NCBI RefSeq assembly: GCF_005845035.1
Contig: NZ_SPFO01000006.1
Location: 1 to 64,000 of the forward strand
Direction of reading: 5' to 3'
Length of the DNA: 64,000 nucleotides
From: Collinsella aerofaciens
GTDB taxonomy: Bacteria; Actinomycetota; Coriobacteriia; Coriobacteriales; Coriobacteriaceae
Part shown: one piece after another, positions 32,974 through 42,024 of the stretch
Numbering within the stretch: position 1 is the first letter of the stretch
Layout: each line of letters begins with the position of its first letter
The notes under the pieces: generated by a model
Database searches by the model: none
What the model was told of the DNA's origin: nothing
What the model saw: only the letters and a program-made list of their open reading frames with translations
Translations under genes and position numbers: made by a program

Positions 32974-33252
32974 CTACTGGATGTTGTCGCGGATGCCCAG
33001 AGCCTTGATGAGCTCACGGTACTCGACGATGTCGTTCTTCTTGATGTAGGAGAGAAGACGACGACGACGGCCGACGAGCATGAGCAGGCCACGACGGGTG
33101 TGGAAGTCCTTCTGGTGGGACTTCATGTGCTCGGTCAGCTCCTTGATGCGCTCGGACAGGATGGCGACCTGAACCTTGGGGTTGCCGGTGTCGACCGGGG
33201 TGTTACCGAACTGGGCAGTCAGCTCAGCCTTGCGCTCTTTGGAAACAGTCAT
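32974..33252 (-). CDS. rpsO: 30S ribosomal protein S15
   Basis: 92 residues, close to the usual 89. S15 helps organise the 16S central domain. The block RKAELTAQFG, then LSERIKELTEHMKSHQKDFH and LLMLVGRRRRLLSYIKKND is typical. AAAGGTG precedes the ATG at 33252; the frame is open 32 codons further upstream without support. A GC-rich hairpin (33273-33288) lies just before the ribosome binding site. Confidence 0.97.
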   Translation of the reverse strand: MTVSKERKAELTAQFGNTPVDTGNPKVQVAILSERIKELTEHMKSHQKDFHTRRGLLMLVGRRRRLLSYIKKNDIVEYRELIKALGIRDNIQ

Positions 33253-33272
33253 TGTTTCACCTTTCGTTTTAC

Positions 33273-33288
33273 GTCGCCCACGGGCGAC
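33273..33288 (-). promoter_or_regulatory. GC-rich hairpin in the rpsO leader
   Basis: GTCGCCC and GGGCGAC form a 7-bp stem with a 2-base loop ending about 10 bases upstream of the AAAGGTG site. S15 represses its own translation through leader structures in several phyla, and these are not conserved in sequence, so this is a candidate only. Confidence 0.35.
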
Positions 33289-33390
33289 TCGATTCGCCTC
33301 GGACTGGGAAGCCGCCGGTGGAGCGAGCAACCAAGGTCGAGGTACCAACAGGCCGATATGTTACCACAAGCAGCCCGCGCCTGCGCATCA

Positions 33391-34140
33391 TCACCGACCC
33401 AACATGAATTCCATCGCACGGAGGCGCTGGTCGGTATGCGTCGCCGCCCACACATGCGAAAGCCCGAGCAAGAACGCCGCCGTATGCGGGTCGATTTTCT
33501 CGGCCATGAGCGCATCGAAGGTCATGGACATGAGGGCGCGCAGCCATGCGGTCTCACCGGTCGACACCAGTTCGGCACCCGGAACGCTCGACGCGCACGA
33601 CCCGCACATGAGACCGCCCGCCTGGGCTGAAAAATACGACAGCATGGGGTCTCCGCACAGCACACAGGCCGAAAAATCGGGACGATAGCCAACGTGCGAC
33701 AGCAGCTTAAAGACATATGCCGCCACAAGTAGGTCCATATGTGCCGTGCCAAGCCCGCTGCCCACCAGGGCAAGCGCTCGCTGCGTTATGGCAAAGGTAA
33801 ACGGGTCCTCGGCGTCCTCGAACGAGCACACGCGCGCGACCTCGGCGATCGCGCTTGCGGCGCAGGTCGTCTCGTAATCGGGCGCAGCGCCGAGCGGCGC
33901 CTCCATAAGCTCGGCCTGAGAAACCACGTCGAGCGAGCGTCCATGTGCGAGCAGCATATCGACCGTACAGAACAGCTCGCAGCGCGCAGCCAGGCGTCCG
34001 CCGGGTTTGCGGGCGCCCTTTGCCACTGCACGAACCTGCCGTCCCCGCTCGTCAAGCATCGTCAAGATCAGGTCGGTCTCTTTGAGCTTCGTCTTGTCGA
34101 GGACGAGCACCTTGGTGCGATATGTCCGGGAGCCTGCCAT
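33391..34140 (-). CDS. recO: DNA repair protein RecO
   Basis: 249 residues. An N-terminal OB fold (YRTKVLVLDKTKLKETDLIL) is followed by a helical domain with a complete C4 zinc site (CVLCGD ... CGSC). It loads RecA onto SSB-coated gaps with RecR. It follows era, the usual neighbour. An upstream AAGGA is rather far from the ATG. Confidence 0.93.
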   Translation of the reverse strand: MAGSRTYRTKVLVLDKTKLKETDLILTMLDERGRQVRAVAKGARKPGGRLAARCELFCTVDMLLAHGRSLDVVSQAELMEAPLGAAPDYETTCAASAIAEVARVCSFEDAEDPFTFAITQRALALVGSGLGTAHMDLLVAAYVFKLLSHVGYRPDFSACVLCGDPMLSYFSAQAGGLMCGSCASSVPGAELVSTGETAWLRALMSMTFDALMAEKIDPHTAAFLLGLSHVWAATHTDQRLRAMEFMLGR

Positions 34141-34155
34141 GCGCGCCGCGCGTCC

Positions 34156-35223
34156 TTAGTCCTCGGCGTTGTAGCCAAAGCGGCGAATCTGGGCCTCGTC
34201 GTCACGCCAGCCGGCCTTGACCTTCACGTCCAGCTCCAAAAAGACCTGCGTGCCAAAGATGCGCTCAAGATCGCGACGGGCGTCGATACCGATATGCTTG
34301 ATCATCTCGCCGCCCTTACCGATGATGATGCCCTTTTGGCCCTCGCGCTCGACGTAAATGGTGGCGTGCACGCGCAGCACCTTCTTGGTCTGCTCGAGCG
34401 CATCGCAGATCACGCCAACGGAGTGCGGAATCTCATCACGGGTGCGGCGCAAGACCTTCTCGCGCACAAACTCGGCAACGAGCGTCTCATCGGAAGCGTC
34501 GGTACCCATGTCCTCGGGGAACCAACGCGGACCCTCAGGCAAAAAGTGCGCAACGGTCTCGATAAATGCATCGACGTTGAAGTTCTTGACCGACGACGTC
34601 ACGATCTCGTCGTCATATTCCATGAGTTCGTGGGCTGCCTTAAGCTGCTCCATGACCTGTGCGGGGTCGGCCTCATCGGCCTTGGTGAGCACCAAGACCT
34701 TCTTGGAACGAGCGCTCTTGACGCGCTCGGCAACCCAGGCGTCTCCCCTGCCGATCGGTTTGGTGGCATCAATCAAAAACGCGACAACATCAACATCGTT
34801 CAGCTCGAACAACGCGCTCTTGTTGAGCTCGGATCCCAAGCCGTCCTTGGGCTTATGAATACCGGGGGTATCGACAAAGACCAGCTGGTAGCCGGGGCGG
34901 TTGACGACGGCGCGCATGCGGCGGCGGGTCGTCTGGGCCACCGGCGAGGTGATGGCGACCTTTTTGCCATAGCAGGCATTAAGCAGCGTAGACTTGCCAG
35001 CGTTGGGACGACCGACCAGGGCCACAAAGCCGCTGCGGAAACCGGGCTCAACGTCACCAAAGCCCGCGAGGTTGTCGTCCTCGTCGCACAGGGCGTCGAG
35101 TTCCTCGTCGCTCATACCCTCAAACGGGTCGAACTCCTCGACATCCTGGAGCTCCTCGGTATCCACCGCGCCCAGGGACTCGTCGTCCAAAATCTCATCG
35201 GTAGGCTGCATATTGTCGGACAT
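34156..35223 (-). CDS. era: GTPase Era
   Basis: 355 residues. The G domain has GRPNAGKS (about 71-78), DTPG and TKAD, followed by a KH domain (GIIIGKGGEMIKHIG) that binds the 3' end of 16S rRNA. It is a 30S assembly factor. An acidic N-terminal extension of about 64 residues (rich in Asp and Glu) is absent from the ordinary 300-residue Era. AAAGGG precedes the ATG, so the extension is likely translated. It is in a ybeY-dgkA-era-recO run. Confidence 0.94.
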   Translation of the reverse strand: MSDNMQPTDEILDDESLGAVDTEELQDVEEFDPFEGMSDEELDALCDEDDNLAGFGDVEPGFRSGFVALVGRPNAGKSTLLNACYGKKVAITSPVAQTTRRRMRAVVNRPGYQLVFVDTPGIHKPKDGLGSELNKSALFELNDVDVVAFLIDATKPIGRGDAWVAERVKSARSKKVLVLTKADEADPAQVMEQLKAAHELMEYDDEIVTSSVKNFNVDAFIETVAHFLPEGPRWFPEDMGTDASDETLVAEFVREKVLRRTRDEIPHSVGVICDALEQTKKVLRVHATIYVEREGQKGIIIGKGGEMIKHIGIDARRDLERIFGTQVFLELDVKVKAGWRDDEAQIRRFGYNAED

Positions 35224-35235
35224 GGGAATCCCTTT

Positions 35236-35613
35236 CTAAATAAAGTCGAGCGCGTGGGCAAATACCAGTACGCCCACAATCGCGGCGGTGATGGAAAGAA
35301 CGTATACAGAGGCGGCGGCGATGTCCTTCGCACGCTTGGCCAGCGGATGGAGCTCCTGGGTCGCTAGGTCGACGATGGCCTCCATAGCGGTGTTGCACAG
35401 CTCGCCGTGAATCACCAGGCCACAACAGATGATAATCGTGGCCCACTCGGCAATGTCGAGCCCCACGATACAGCCGGCAATGACAGTGCACACGCCCGCC
35501 ACGAGCATGACCTTAATGTTGCGCTCGGTCTTGACGGCGGTGACGAAGCCCTCCATGGCGTAGGAAAACGACTTTAAGAAGGACGGATGGTCCTTGTTCG
35601 ATCCGGGAATCAT
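35236..35613 (-). CDS. dgkA: Diacylglycerol/undecaprenol kinase
   Basis: 125 residues with three membrane helices and the family signature GELCNTAMEAIVDLATQE followed by AKDIAAASV. In Gram-positive bacteria this small enzyme phosphorylates undecaprenol, recycling the wall lipid carrier. The TAGGAG ribosome binding site overlaps the ybeY stop codon. The ybeY-dgkA-era order is conserved in Firmicutes. Confidence 0.92.
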   Translation of the reverse strand: MIPGSNKDHPSFLKSFSYAMEGFVTAVKTERNIKVMLVAGVCTVIAGCIVGLDIAEWATIIICCGLVIHGELCNTAMEAIVDLATQELHPLAKRAKDIAAASVYVLSITAAIVGVLVFAHALDFI

Positions 35614-35622
35614 AGACGGCTC

Positions 35623-36132
35623 CTAGTCGTGGGCGTGGTTGGTGATGGGGCCGACGTGGACTAGCTTAGGGTCCTCGCCGCGCTCGAGCGCCAGATCGCG
35701 CAGGATGGCGTCCTCGCGGGCCTCCATGACCTCGGCCTCGTCGTCCTCGATGTGGTCATAGCCCAGCAGGTGCAGCATGCCGTGAACGAGCATCAGACGG
35801 CACTCGTCAGCGGGGCTATTGCCAAAACCGGGGGCCTGACGGGCAATAACCTGCGGGGCCAAGATAATATCGCCGAGCTCGAGCGTCTCATCGGCGGGAA
35901 TGTCATCGTCAAAGGCCGAATCGCACTCAAACGAGAGTACATCGGTGGTGCGATCGATACCGCGCCACTCGTGGTTGAGCTCGTGCATCTCGTCCTCGTC
36001 GACATACGAAAGGGAAATCTCGACTTCACGTTCAACGCCCTCGGCGGCAAGCACAACCTCGCAGATGTGCTCCACCTCCTGCGCATCGAGCAGCGTATCG
36101 AGTTCGGCATCGTTGCTGATCAATACACTCAA
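35623..36132 (-). CDS. ybeY: Endoribonuclease YbeY
   Basis: 169 residues. The zinc motif HGMLHLLGYDH is intact, and the DVLSFE block is typical. YbeY acts in 16S 3'-end maturation and ribosome quality control. The start is a TTG at 36132, five bases after AAAGGAG, overlapping the phoH stop by four bases (TTGA). Confidence 0.93.
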   Translation of the reverse strand: MSVLISNDAELDTLLDAQEVEHICEVVLAAEGVEREVEISLSYVDEDEMHELNHEWRGIDRTTDVLSFECDSAFDDDIPADETLELGDIILAPQVIARQAPGFGNSPADECRLMLVHGMLHLLGYDHIEDDEAEVMEAREDAILRDLALERGEDPKLVHVGPITNHAHD

Positions 36133-37115
36133 CGGGACTCCTTTCGGTCACGTACGCGTTTCTCGCGCACATCATCATAAGTGTCGTATGCCTCGACGAT
36201 ACGTCCCACCAAGGCATGGCGCACCACGTCGGCGCGCTCGAGGTGCGAAAATGCGACATCGTCGACACGGCCCAAAATCTGCTCAACGTCGGCAAGACCG
36301 CCACGACGACCCACCAGGTCGCGCTGGCTCAGGTCGCCGGTGATCACGAACTTGGAGTTGAAGCCCAGGCGTGTCAGGAACATCTTCATCTGCTCGGGCG
36401 TGGTATTTTGCGCCTCGTCGAGCACCACGAAAGCATCGCTCAGCGTGCGGCCGCGCATGTAGGCAAGCGGGGCGATCTCGATCACGCCGCGCTCCATAAG
36501 CTCATCGGTGCGCTCGCGATCCATCATGTCAAAAAGGGCGTCGTAGAGCGGACGCATGTAGGGATCGATCTTTTCCTCAAGGGTACCGGGCAAAAAGCCC
36601 AGATTCTCCCCCGCCTCGACAACCGGACGCGTCAAGATCAGACGGCCCACCTCGTGACGCTTGAGCGCGGCAACGGCGAGCGCCATGGCCAGATAGGTCT
36701 TACCGGTACCGGCAGGACCCAAGCCAAAGGTGATGGTATGCGAGCGAATGGCATCCACATAGCGCTTTTGCCCGAGCGTTTTGGGGCGAATGGCACGACC
36801 GCGATACGAAAGCAGCACGTCATCGCGAAGCGACGTAGCCTCGTGCTCACCGTCGCGCAGAACGGCCAGACAGCGCGAGACATCGTCGGCAGAAAGCGTG
36901 CGCCCGGCAGCAGCCTCACGAAAGGCATGTTCGAAAAAACGCGCCACGAGTTCGACCTCATCCGGGTCACCGCTCACGGCGATGCTATCGCCACGGGCGA
37001 CCACATGGGCGCGAACCAAGCTCTCGAGCGCACGAAGGACGCCGTCGCCGGCGCCCAAAACGCGCGAGGGGTCGATACCCTCGGGAACGGTAAGTCTAAT
37101 CTTCGAGGCTTCCAT
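36129..37115 (-). CDS. phoH: PhoH-like ATPase
   Basis: About 328 residues with Walker A GPAGTGKTYLAMALAV and Walker B FVVLDEAQNTT of the PhoH family, which is usually coupled to ybeY and has been linked to RNA helicase activity. The ATG at 37115 lies inside the 3' end of mtaB, so translation is coupled; the GGAGG there is only three bases from the ATG, leaving some doubt about the exact start. Confidence 0.9.
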   Translation of the reverse strand: MEASKIRLTVPEGIDPSRVLGAGDGVLRALESLVRAHVVARGDSIAVSGDPDEVELVARFFEHAFREAAAGRTLSADDVSRCLAVLRDGEHEATSLRDDVLLSYRGRAIRPKTLGQKRYVDAIRSHTITFGLGPAGTGKTYLAMALAVAALKRHEVGRLILTRPVVEAGENLGFLPGTLEEKIDPYMRPLYDALFDMMDRERTDELMERGVIEIAPLAYMRGRTLSDAFVVLDEAQNTTPEQMKMFLTRLGFNSKFVITGDLSQRDLVGRRGGLADVEQILGRVDDVAFSHLERADVVRHALVGRIVEAYDTYDDVREKRVRDRKESR

Positions 37116-38388
37116 GAACCTCCCTGCGCGCATGGACCAAGCCGGAATCATCGACTCCGATGATAGCAACATCGAGCAGGCACGGGGCTGTGAGTCCACA
37201 GGTATCGTCAAGACGGGCATGATGGAACGAGCCGAGCGTCAGGTTGTCTCCATACTCGAGCACGGCACGCTCGACCGTGCCCACGCGACGACGAGCGTCG
37301 GCAATAGCGAGCTCCTGTGCCGCGGCCCGCATACGGCGGCTGCGCTCGGCCATAACCTCGGGCGGCACTTGGTCGGGCATGTCGGCAGCAAGGGTACCGG
37401 GACGCTTGCTATAGCGGAATACGTGCATACGCGAGAAACCCACACGGCGGCACAGCGCCAGCGACTCCTCGAATTCCTCGTCCGTCTCGCCGGGGAAGCC
37501 GACGATGACATCGCACGAAAGAGACACCTGGGGCAAGTTGGCGCGAATCATGCGCACCGTGTCCTCAAAGGCCTCGGCGCTATAGGGACGGCCCATGCGA
37601 TGCAGGGTCGCCGTGCAGCCGGACTGCACGGGCAGGTGCAAAAACGGGGCGATACGCTGCGGATAGCGCGCCATGACCTTAAGCAGGGACTCGGAGATAT
37701 CCATGGGCTCGACCGAGGAAATGCGCACATGCGGAATAGACGTGCGCTCCATGATGGCCTCGAGCAACTCATCGATTTCGACATGCTCGTCGGTCGCGCT
37801 CTTGCCATCGTAGGCACCCAAGTTCACACCGGTCAGCACCACCTCGGGCACGCCGGCCTCCTGAGCCTCGCGAACTTGCTCAAGCACGGACTCGACGGGC
37901 ACGGAACGCTCGGGGCCGCGCGCCTTCCACACAATGCAATAGGTGCAGCGATGGTTGCAGCCGTCCTGAATCTTCACGCCCAGGCGAGAGCGACCGAGCG
38001 CATCGACCACCTCGCCATCGCTGCAGGCGGGAACGCTATCGGACTCAACGCCCAGCACCTCGCAGACACGTTCGGCGACATCGATCTTGGACGGCTCGGC
38101 GATCACGCGATCCGAAAGCTCCAACAGCTCCTCGGGATGCAAATTGACCACGCAACCGGTCACGAGCACAAAGGGCTCGTTTGGATAGGCCAGCGCATGA
38201 CGAACGGCCTTACGGGTCTTGGCCTCGGCCTCGCCCGTAACGGCACAGGTGTTAATGACGATCAGCTCTGCATCCTGAGGCTCCACCATTGCAAAACCCA
38301 GGCGCATTAAATCGGCAGTGATACGGTCGGACTCAACCCGGTTGACACGGCAGCCGAGGTTGACGACGGAAATATGGGGTGCGAGCAC
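37096..38388 (-). CDS. mtaB: tRNA t6A37 methylthiotransferase
   Basis: A radical-SAM methylthiotransferase of 430 residues that converts t6A37 to ms2t6A. The N-terminal cluster cysteines are in NLGCRVNRVE, INTCAVT and TGCVV; the radical-SAM motif is DGCNHRCTYCIVWKARG. The GCRVN and CAVT forms place it in the MtaB/YqeV group. It follows dnaJ by 9 bases and overlaps phoH by 20. Confidence 0.9.
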   Translation of the reverse strand: MLAPHISVVNLGCRVNRVESDRITADLMRLGFAMVEPQDAELIVINTCAVTGEAEAKTRKAVRHALAYPNEPFVLVTGCVVNLHPEELLELSDRVIAEPSKIDVAERVCEVLGVESDSVPACSDGEVVDALGRSRLGVKIQDGCNHRCTYCIVWKARGPERSVPVESVLEQVREAQEAGVPEVVLTGVNLGAYDGKSATDEHVEIDELLEAIMERTSIPHVRISSVEPMDISESLLKVMARYPQRIAPFLHLPVQSGCTATLHRMGRPYSAEAFEDTVRMIRANLPQVSLSCDVIVGFPGETDEEFEESLALCRRVGFSRMHVFRYSKRPGTLAADMPDQVPPEVMAERSRRMRAAAQELAIADARRRVGTVERAVLEYGDNLTLGSFHHARLDDTCGLTAPCLLDVAIIGVDDSGLVHARREVHGSLED

Positions 38389-38397
38389 GCGGGCTCC

Positions 38398-39546
38398 TTA
38401 ATCGAGGATATCGTCGAGGGCACTCTTGATACGGTCGGTCACCGACTTCTTACCAGAAGCGACGTCATCGCCCATCTCATCGGCAAAAGCACGGAGCAGC
38501 TCGCGCTGGTTATTGGAAAGATTGGTGGGAACGACCACGCGCAGTTGCACGATCAGGCGGCCACGCGAACCGCCACCGCCAATGCGCGGCATACCGTAAT
38601 TATTGACGCTCACGGTGTCGCCGTACTGGGCACCGGCGGGAACCGTCACCTTAACGACCTCGTCGGGCATAATGCCCTCGACCTCGATCTCGCAGCCGAG
38701 CGCAGCCTGCGCAATCGAGATATCGCTCACCAGGTACAGGTCGTCACCGTTGCGCTTAAAGCGCTCATGGTCGGCAACGCGCACGTTGACAATCAGGTCA
38801 CCCGAGGGCTCGCCGCGAAGGCCGGCCTCGCCAAAGCCGCTCACGCGCAGCTGGCGACCGGTCGAAACGCCGGCGGGGATATCGATGTCGATCTTTTCGT
38901 GCGAAGGCGTGCGGCCCTGACCGTCGCAGGTCTCGCAGGGATGATCAATGACCGTGCCCTCGCCATGGCAGTCGGGGCAAGGCGAAGAGGACTGGACCTG
39001 GCCTAGGAACGAACGCTGGACCGTCGTGACATAGCCCGTGCCGTGGCAACGGCTGCACTGCTTTTCCTGCGCACCCTCGGCCCTACCGGTGCCATTGCAG
39101 TCCTCGCAAGGAGCAAGGCGGTCATAGCTGATCGTCTTTTTGCAGCCGAGCGCCGCCTCCTCGAGCGTCACCGAAAGCGAGATGGCCATGTCACGTCCAC
39201 GACGACGCTCACGACGGCTGCGGGCGCCACCGCCGGCACCGCCGCCAAAGAACGACGAGAACAAGTCGTCCATGCCCATGCCACCAAAGATATCGTTGAT
39301 ATCGACGTAGCCCGAACCACCAGGGCCGTCGGCAGTGCCGTAACGGTCGTAGTTAGCACGCTTCTGTTCATCGGAAAGAACGGAATAAGCCTCGTTGAGC
39401 TCCTTGAACTTGGCCTCGGCCTCGGGGTCGTCCGAAACGTCCGGGTGTACGGTACGGGCCTTCTTTAGAAACGCGCGCTTAATCGTCCGCGCGTCGGCAT
39501 CCTTGTCGACGCCAAGTACCTCGTAGTAATCCCTATTTTCCGACAC
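38398..39546 (-). CDS. dnaJ: Chaperone DnaJ
   Basis: 382 residues. The J domain (DYYEVLGVDKDADARTIKRA, HPD) is followed by a Gly-rich linker, a zinc region with four CxxCxGxG repeats (CEDCNGTG, CSRCHGTG, CPDCHGEG, CETCDGQG), and both C-terminal substrate domains. It delivers clients to DnaK. The start is a GTG at 39546 with GAAGGA seven bases upstream. No DnaK gene or CIRCE element is nearby. A second, membrane-type J protein precedes it. Confidence 0.94.
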   Translation of the reverse strand: MSENRDYYEVLGVDKDADARTIKRAFLKKARTVHPDVSDDPEAEAKFKELNEAYSVLSDEQKRANYDRYGTADGPGGSGYVDINDIFGGMGMDDLFSSFFGGGAGGGARSRRERRRGRDMAISLSVTLEEAALGCKKTISYDRLAPCEDCNGTGRAEGAQEKQCSRCHGTGYVTTVQRSFLGQVQSSSPCPDCHGEGTVIDHPCETCDGQGRTPSHEKIDIDIPAGVSTGRQLRVSGFGEAGLRGEPSGDLIVNVRVADHERFKRNGDDLYLVSDISIAQAALGCEIEVEGIMPDEVVKVTVPAGAQYGDTVSVNNYGMPRIGGGGSRGRLIVQLRVVVPTNLSNNQRELLRAFADEMGDDVASGKKSVTDRIKSALDDILD

Positions 39547-39627
39547 GACCGAATCCTTCCGACTTTCATTTTTGTCACAGTGCGTCCTATACCCAAGCTG
39601 GGCCGGCCGCAAACAGAGGGGTTGATG

Positions 39628-40731
39628 TTATTGCATTCCGTAAGGCGAAAGCATGGCACGCTGCGAGCAGCTCGCAAACCAAACCGACACGAGCGCAAAC
39701 ATAAATCCGTTGGCGAAACCGTTGGCAAACTGCATCGCGCCGCGCTTCCACCACAGCAGGCTGCGGTGAAGCACGCCGTCCGAGACCACCATAAACAGGC
39801 CCATGGCAAACGGAATAAAGCACATTATGGCAAAGACCGAGAACACGCCCGAGATGGCCGACAGCACCAAAAACGGCGCCACGATGCCCATCAGGTAAAA
39901 ACCTGTACGGGCCTTGCCTTCCAGGCGCTCGGCCTCGACATGGGCGCGGCCGACCAGATCGCCACCCGAGGCACCGTTGGTGCCGGCGTGACCCATGCCA
40001 CTAATGCGAACCTCGTCACCATCGTGCGTGCCGGCGGGAAACTCAATCGTCTGCTCGGAGGTCACACGGGTCCGCCCGCTGCCGCCGCAATCGGGGCAGG
40101 GGTCGGCGACGACCTTACCGGAACCGCCGCACTCGGGGCAGACAGACTGAAACGTGCCGGCACCGAACAGGAAGGACAGGTCGACGTCGATGTGGCCGCG
40201 ACCGCCGCAGCTCGGACAGGTATGTGCATGCTCGGACGAAACAGATCCCGAGCCTCCGCAGTGACCACAGGTATCGAAGCGCGTATAGCGGACGGTCTTG
40301 CGGGCACCGCCCTTGGCCTCCTTGGCGTCGAGCTTGATATCGACGACCACGTTGGCGCCACTCTCGGGGTTGTAGGCCGCCTGGCCGCGACGGGGCTGGC
40401 CCCAGGCGCCACCAAAGGGAAAGCCGCCCTCAAAGGGATTGCCATAGCCCGTGTTGCCGGCGTAGCCGCCACCATAGGGCGAAGCTGTAGGAGCACCGGC
40501 AAAGGGATTGCCAGAACGCATGGCGTCGTAGCGCGCACGTTTTTGCTCATCCGAAAGCACGGCGTAGGCCTCGGAAACCTCTTTAAACTTTTCCTCGGCA
40601 TCCGGCTCTTTGTTGACGTCCGGATGGAGCTTGCGGGCCTTTTGCTGGAAGGCCTTCTGTATATCACGCGAGGTAGCGTCCTTGGAGACACCCAGAATCT
40701 CGTAATAATCTTTTTCGTTCATCGTCGCCAT
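39628..40731 (-). CDS. DnaJ-like protein with C-terminal membrane segments
   Basis: About 367 residues. It has a normal J domain ([23 protein letters not shown]), a Gly/Phe/Pro linker and a complete zinc region ([32 protein letters not shown]). Where canonical DnaJ continues into its second substrate domain and dimer region, this protein instead has three or so hydrophobic segments ([19 protein letters not shown] onwards). It is probably tethered to the membrane and recruits DnaK there. AGGAGG precedes the ATG at 40731. The function is inferred. Confidence 0.82.
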   Translation of the reverse strand: MATMNEKDYYEILGVSKDATSRDIQKAFQQKARKLHPDVNKEPDAEEKFKEVSEAYAVLSDEQKRARYDAMRSGNPFAGAPTASPYGGGYAGNTGYGNPFEGGFPFGGAWGQPRRGQAAYNPESGANVVVDIKLDAKEAKGGARKTVRYTRFDTCGHCGGSGSVSSEHAHTCPSCGGRGHIDVDLSFLFGAGTFQSVCPECGGSGKVVADPCPDCGGSGRTRVTSEQTIEFPAGTHDGDEVRISGMGHAGTNGASGGDLVGRAHVEAERLEGKARTGFYLMGIVAPFLVLSAISGVFSVFAIMCFIPFAMGLFMVVSDGVLHRSLLWWKRGAMQFANGFANGFMFALVSVWFASCSQRAMLSPYGMQ

Positions 40732-40789
40732 GCGCGGCAACCTCCTGCTCACAGCAGCGTATATATTCCGGTAATTCTACCCGAGCGGC

Positions 40790-42022
40790 CTAAGCTAGAT
40801 CCCAAAACAGCTCGAACAGAACATTTCCATCGAGCCAGCCCAGGTGTGTCGGTGCTAAACGAGCTCGAACATGGCCCGCGACGACATCTGCCGAAGTGAA
40901 GGGTCCCTCATGGACCCCGAGCGTCTCGGGCACCCAAGTGGCAAGACCTAATTCGAGCGCGCGATCGCAAGCGGCTGTCAGCCCATCGGCCGGGATGACA
41001 CGAGCCGCGCGAACCAACAGGTCGGACGCGACACCGCGCGTCATGCGACAAGCAAGCATCAGGTCTTCGGCCGCAGCCTCGCGCTGCGAGAGATATTCGG
41101 CCTCGAACGCCGTCGCGTCATCGTCACGTTGCACCAGACGCACGCGGTACGCATCGCCTCGAGAAGATACACCGGGGAACAAACCTGCAAGACGGTCGAA
41201 ATCCTCGGCGTCGAGCATGCCCGCGGCAGAACGACCCAGGCCCAGGTAGCCCCGTCCGGTCCAGTAGGCAATGTTATGGGCGCACTCATGGCCGTCGAGC
41301 GCGTAACTCGCCACCTCATACGGGTGATAGCCGGCGGCACCCAGGAGCTCGCGTGCCACGTCCATGCATGCGGCCTGAAAATCCTCATCAGGCTCGAGCG
41401 ACTCGTCACGGCACGCCATGCGATAAAGGGGCGTCCCCTCCTCGAGCGTGAGCGGGTAGACCGACACATGATGCGGAGCCGCCGCCAGCACGCCAACGAG
41501 CGTGCGATTCCAACTCGTTGCGGTTTGCCCGGGAAGTCCGCACATGAGGTCGCACGACACATCGAGGCCAGCGTCCTTCACCGTCGCGATGGCGGCGAGC
41601 GCCCGATCGGCATCGTGAATACGGCCGATGGCAGTAAGTTCGGTATTATCGAGCGTTTGCACGCCCAGAGAGACGCGTGTGACACCAACCTTGACAAGTG
41701 CAGTAGCGAGCTCGGCGGTCAGCGACTCGGGATTGGCCTCGCAGGTAAACTCAACGGGGGCGCACCACGCACGAATACGCCGCGCCAGCTCCACCAGGCG
41801 CTCCCCCGCCAGCGACGGCGTACCGCCGCCAACATAGACGGTGCGGATCTGGTCGAGGGCCCCAGCCTTACCAAAAGCATCGAGGCGCGCGTACAACTGC
41901 TCAAAATAGGAATCGAGCGCGGCATCCAAATCACACGAAGCAAAGCTGCGCGAGTCGAAGTCGCAGTAGCGGCACTTTTGGGCACAGAACGGCACGTGCA
42001 CGTACAGCGCTGTAACGGCCAC
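40790..42022 (-). CDS. hemW: Radical-SAM heme chaperone HemW
   Basis: 410 residues. The radical-SAM motif CAQKCRYC with a following DFDS, plus the C-terminal HemW domain, separates it from coproporphyrinogen dehydrogenase HemN. It inserts heme into respiratory proteins in studied bacteria. It lies upstream of the dnaJ genes, as in many Gram-positive genomes where lepA-hemW-(hrcA)-dnaJ is the order; hrcA is missing here. The start is a GTG with GGAGG upstream. Confidence 0.9.
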   Translation of the reverse strand: MAVTALYVHVPFCAQKCRYCDFDSRSFASCDLDAALDSYFEQLYARLDAFGKAGALDQIRTVYVGGGTPSLAGERLVELARRIRAWCAPVEFTCEANPESLTAELATALVKVGVTRVSLGVQTLDNTELTAIGRIHDADRALAAIATVKDAGLDVSCDLMCGLPGQTATSWNRTLVGVLAAAPHHVSVYPLTLEEGTPLYRMACRDESLEPDEDFQAACMDVARELLGAAGYHPYEVASYALDGHECAHNIAYWTGRGYLGLGRSAAGMLDAEDFDRLAGLFPGVSSRGDAYRVRLVQRDDDATAFEAEYLSQREAAAEDLMLACRMTRGVASDLLVRAARVIPADGLTAACDRALELGLATWVPETLGVHEGPFTSADVVAGHVRARLAPTHLGWLDGNVLFELFWDLA

Positions 42023-42024
42023 CC

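Noticed and set aside
39547..39627. CIRCE or HAIR heat-shock operator upstream of dnaJ
   Set aside because: I looked for TTAGCACTC-N9-GAGTGCTAA and CTTGAGT-N7-ACTCAAG; neither is present here or upstream of the second dnaJ-like gene.
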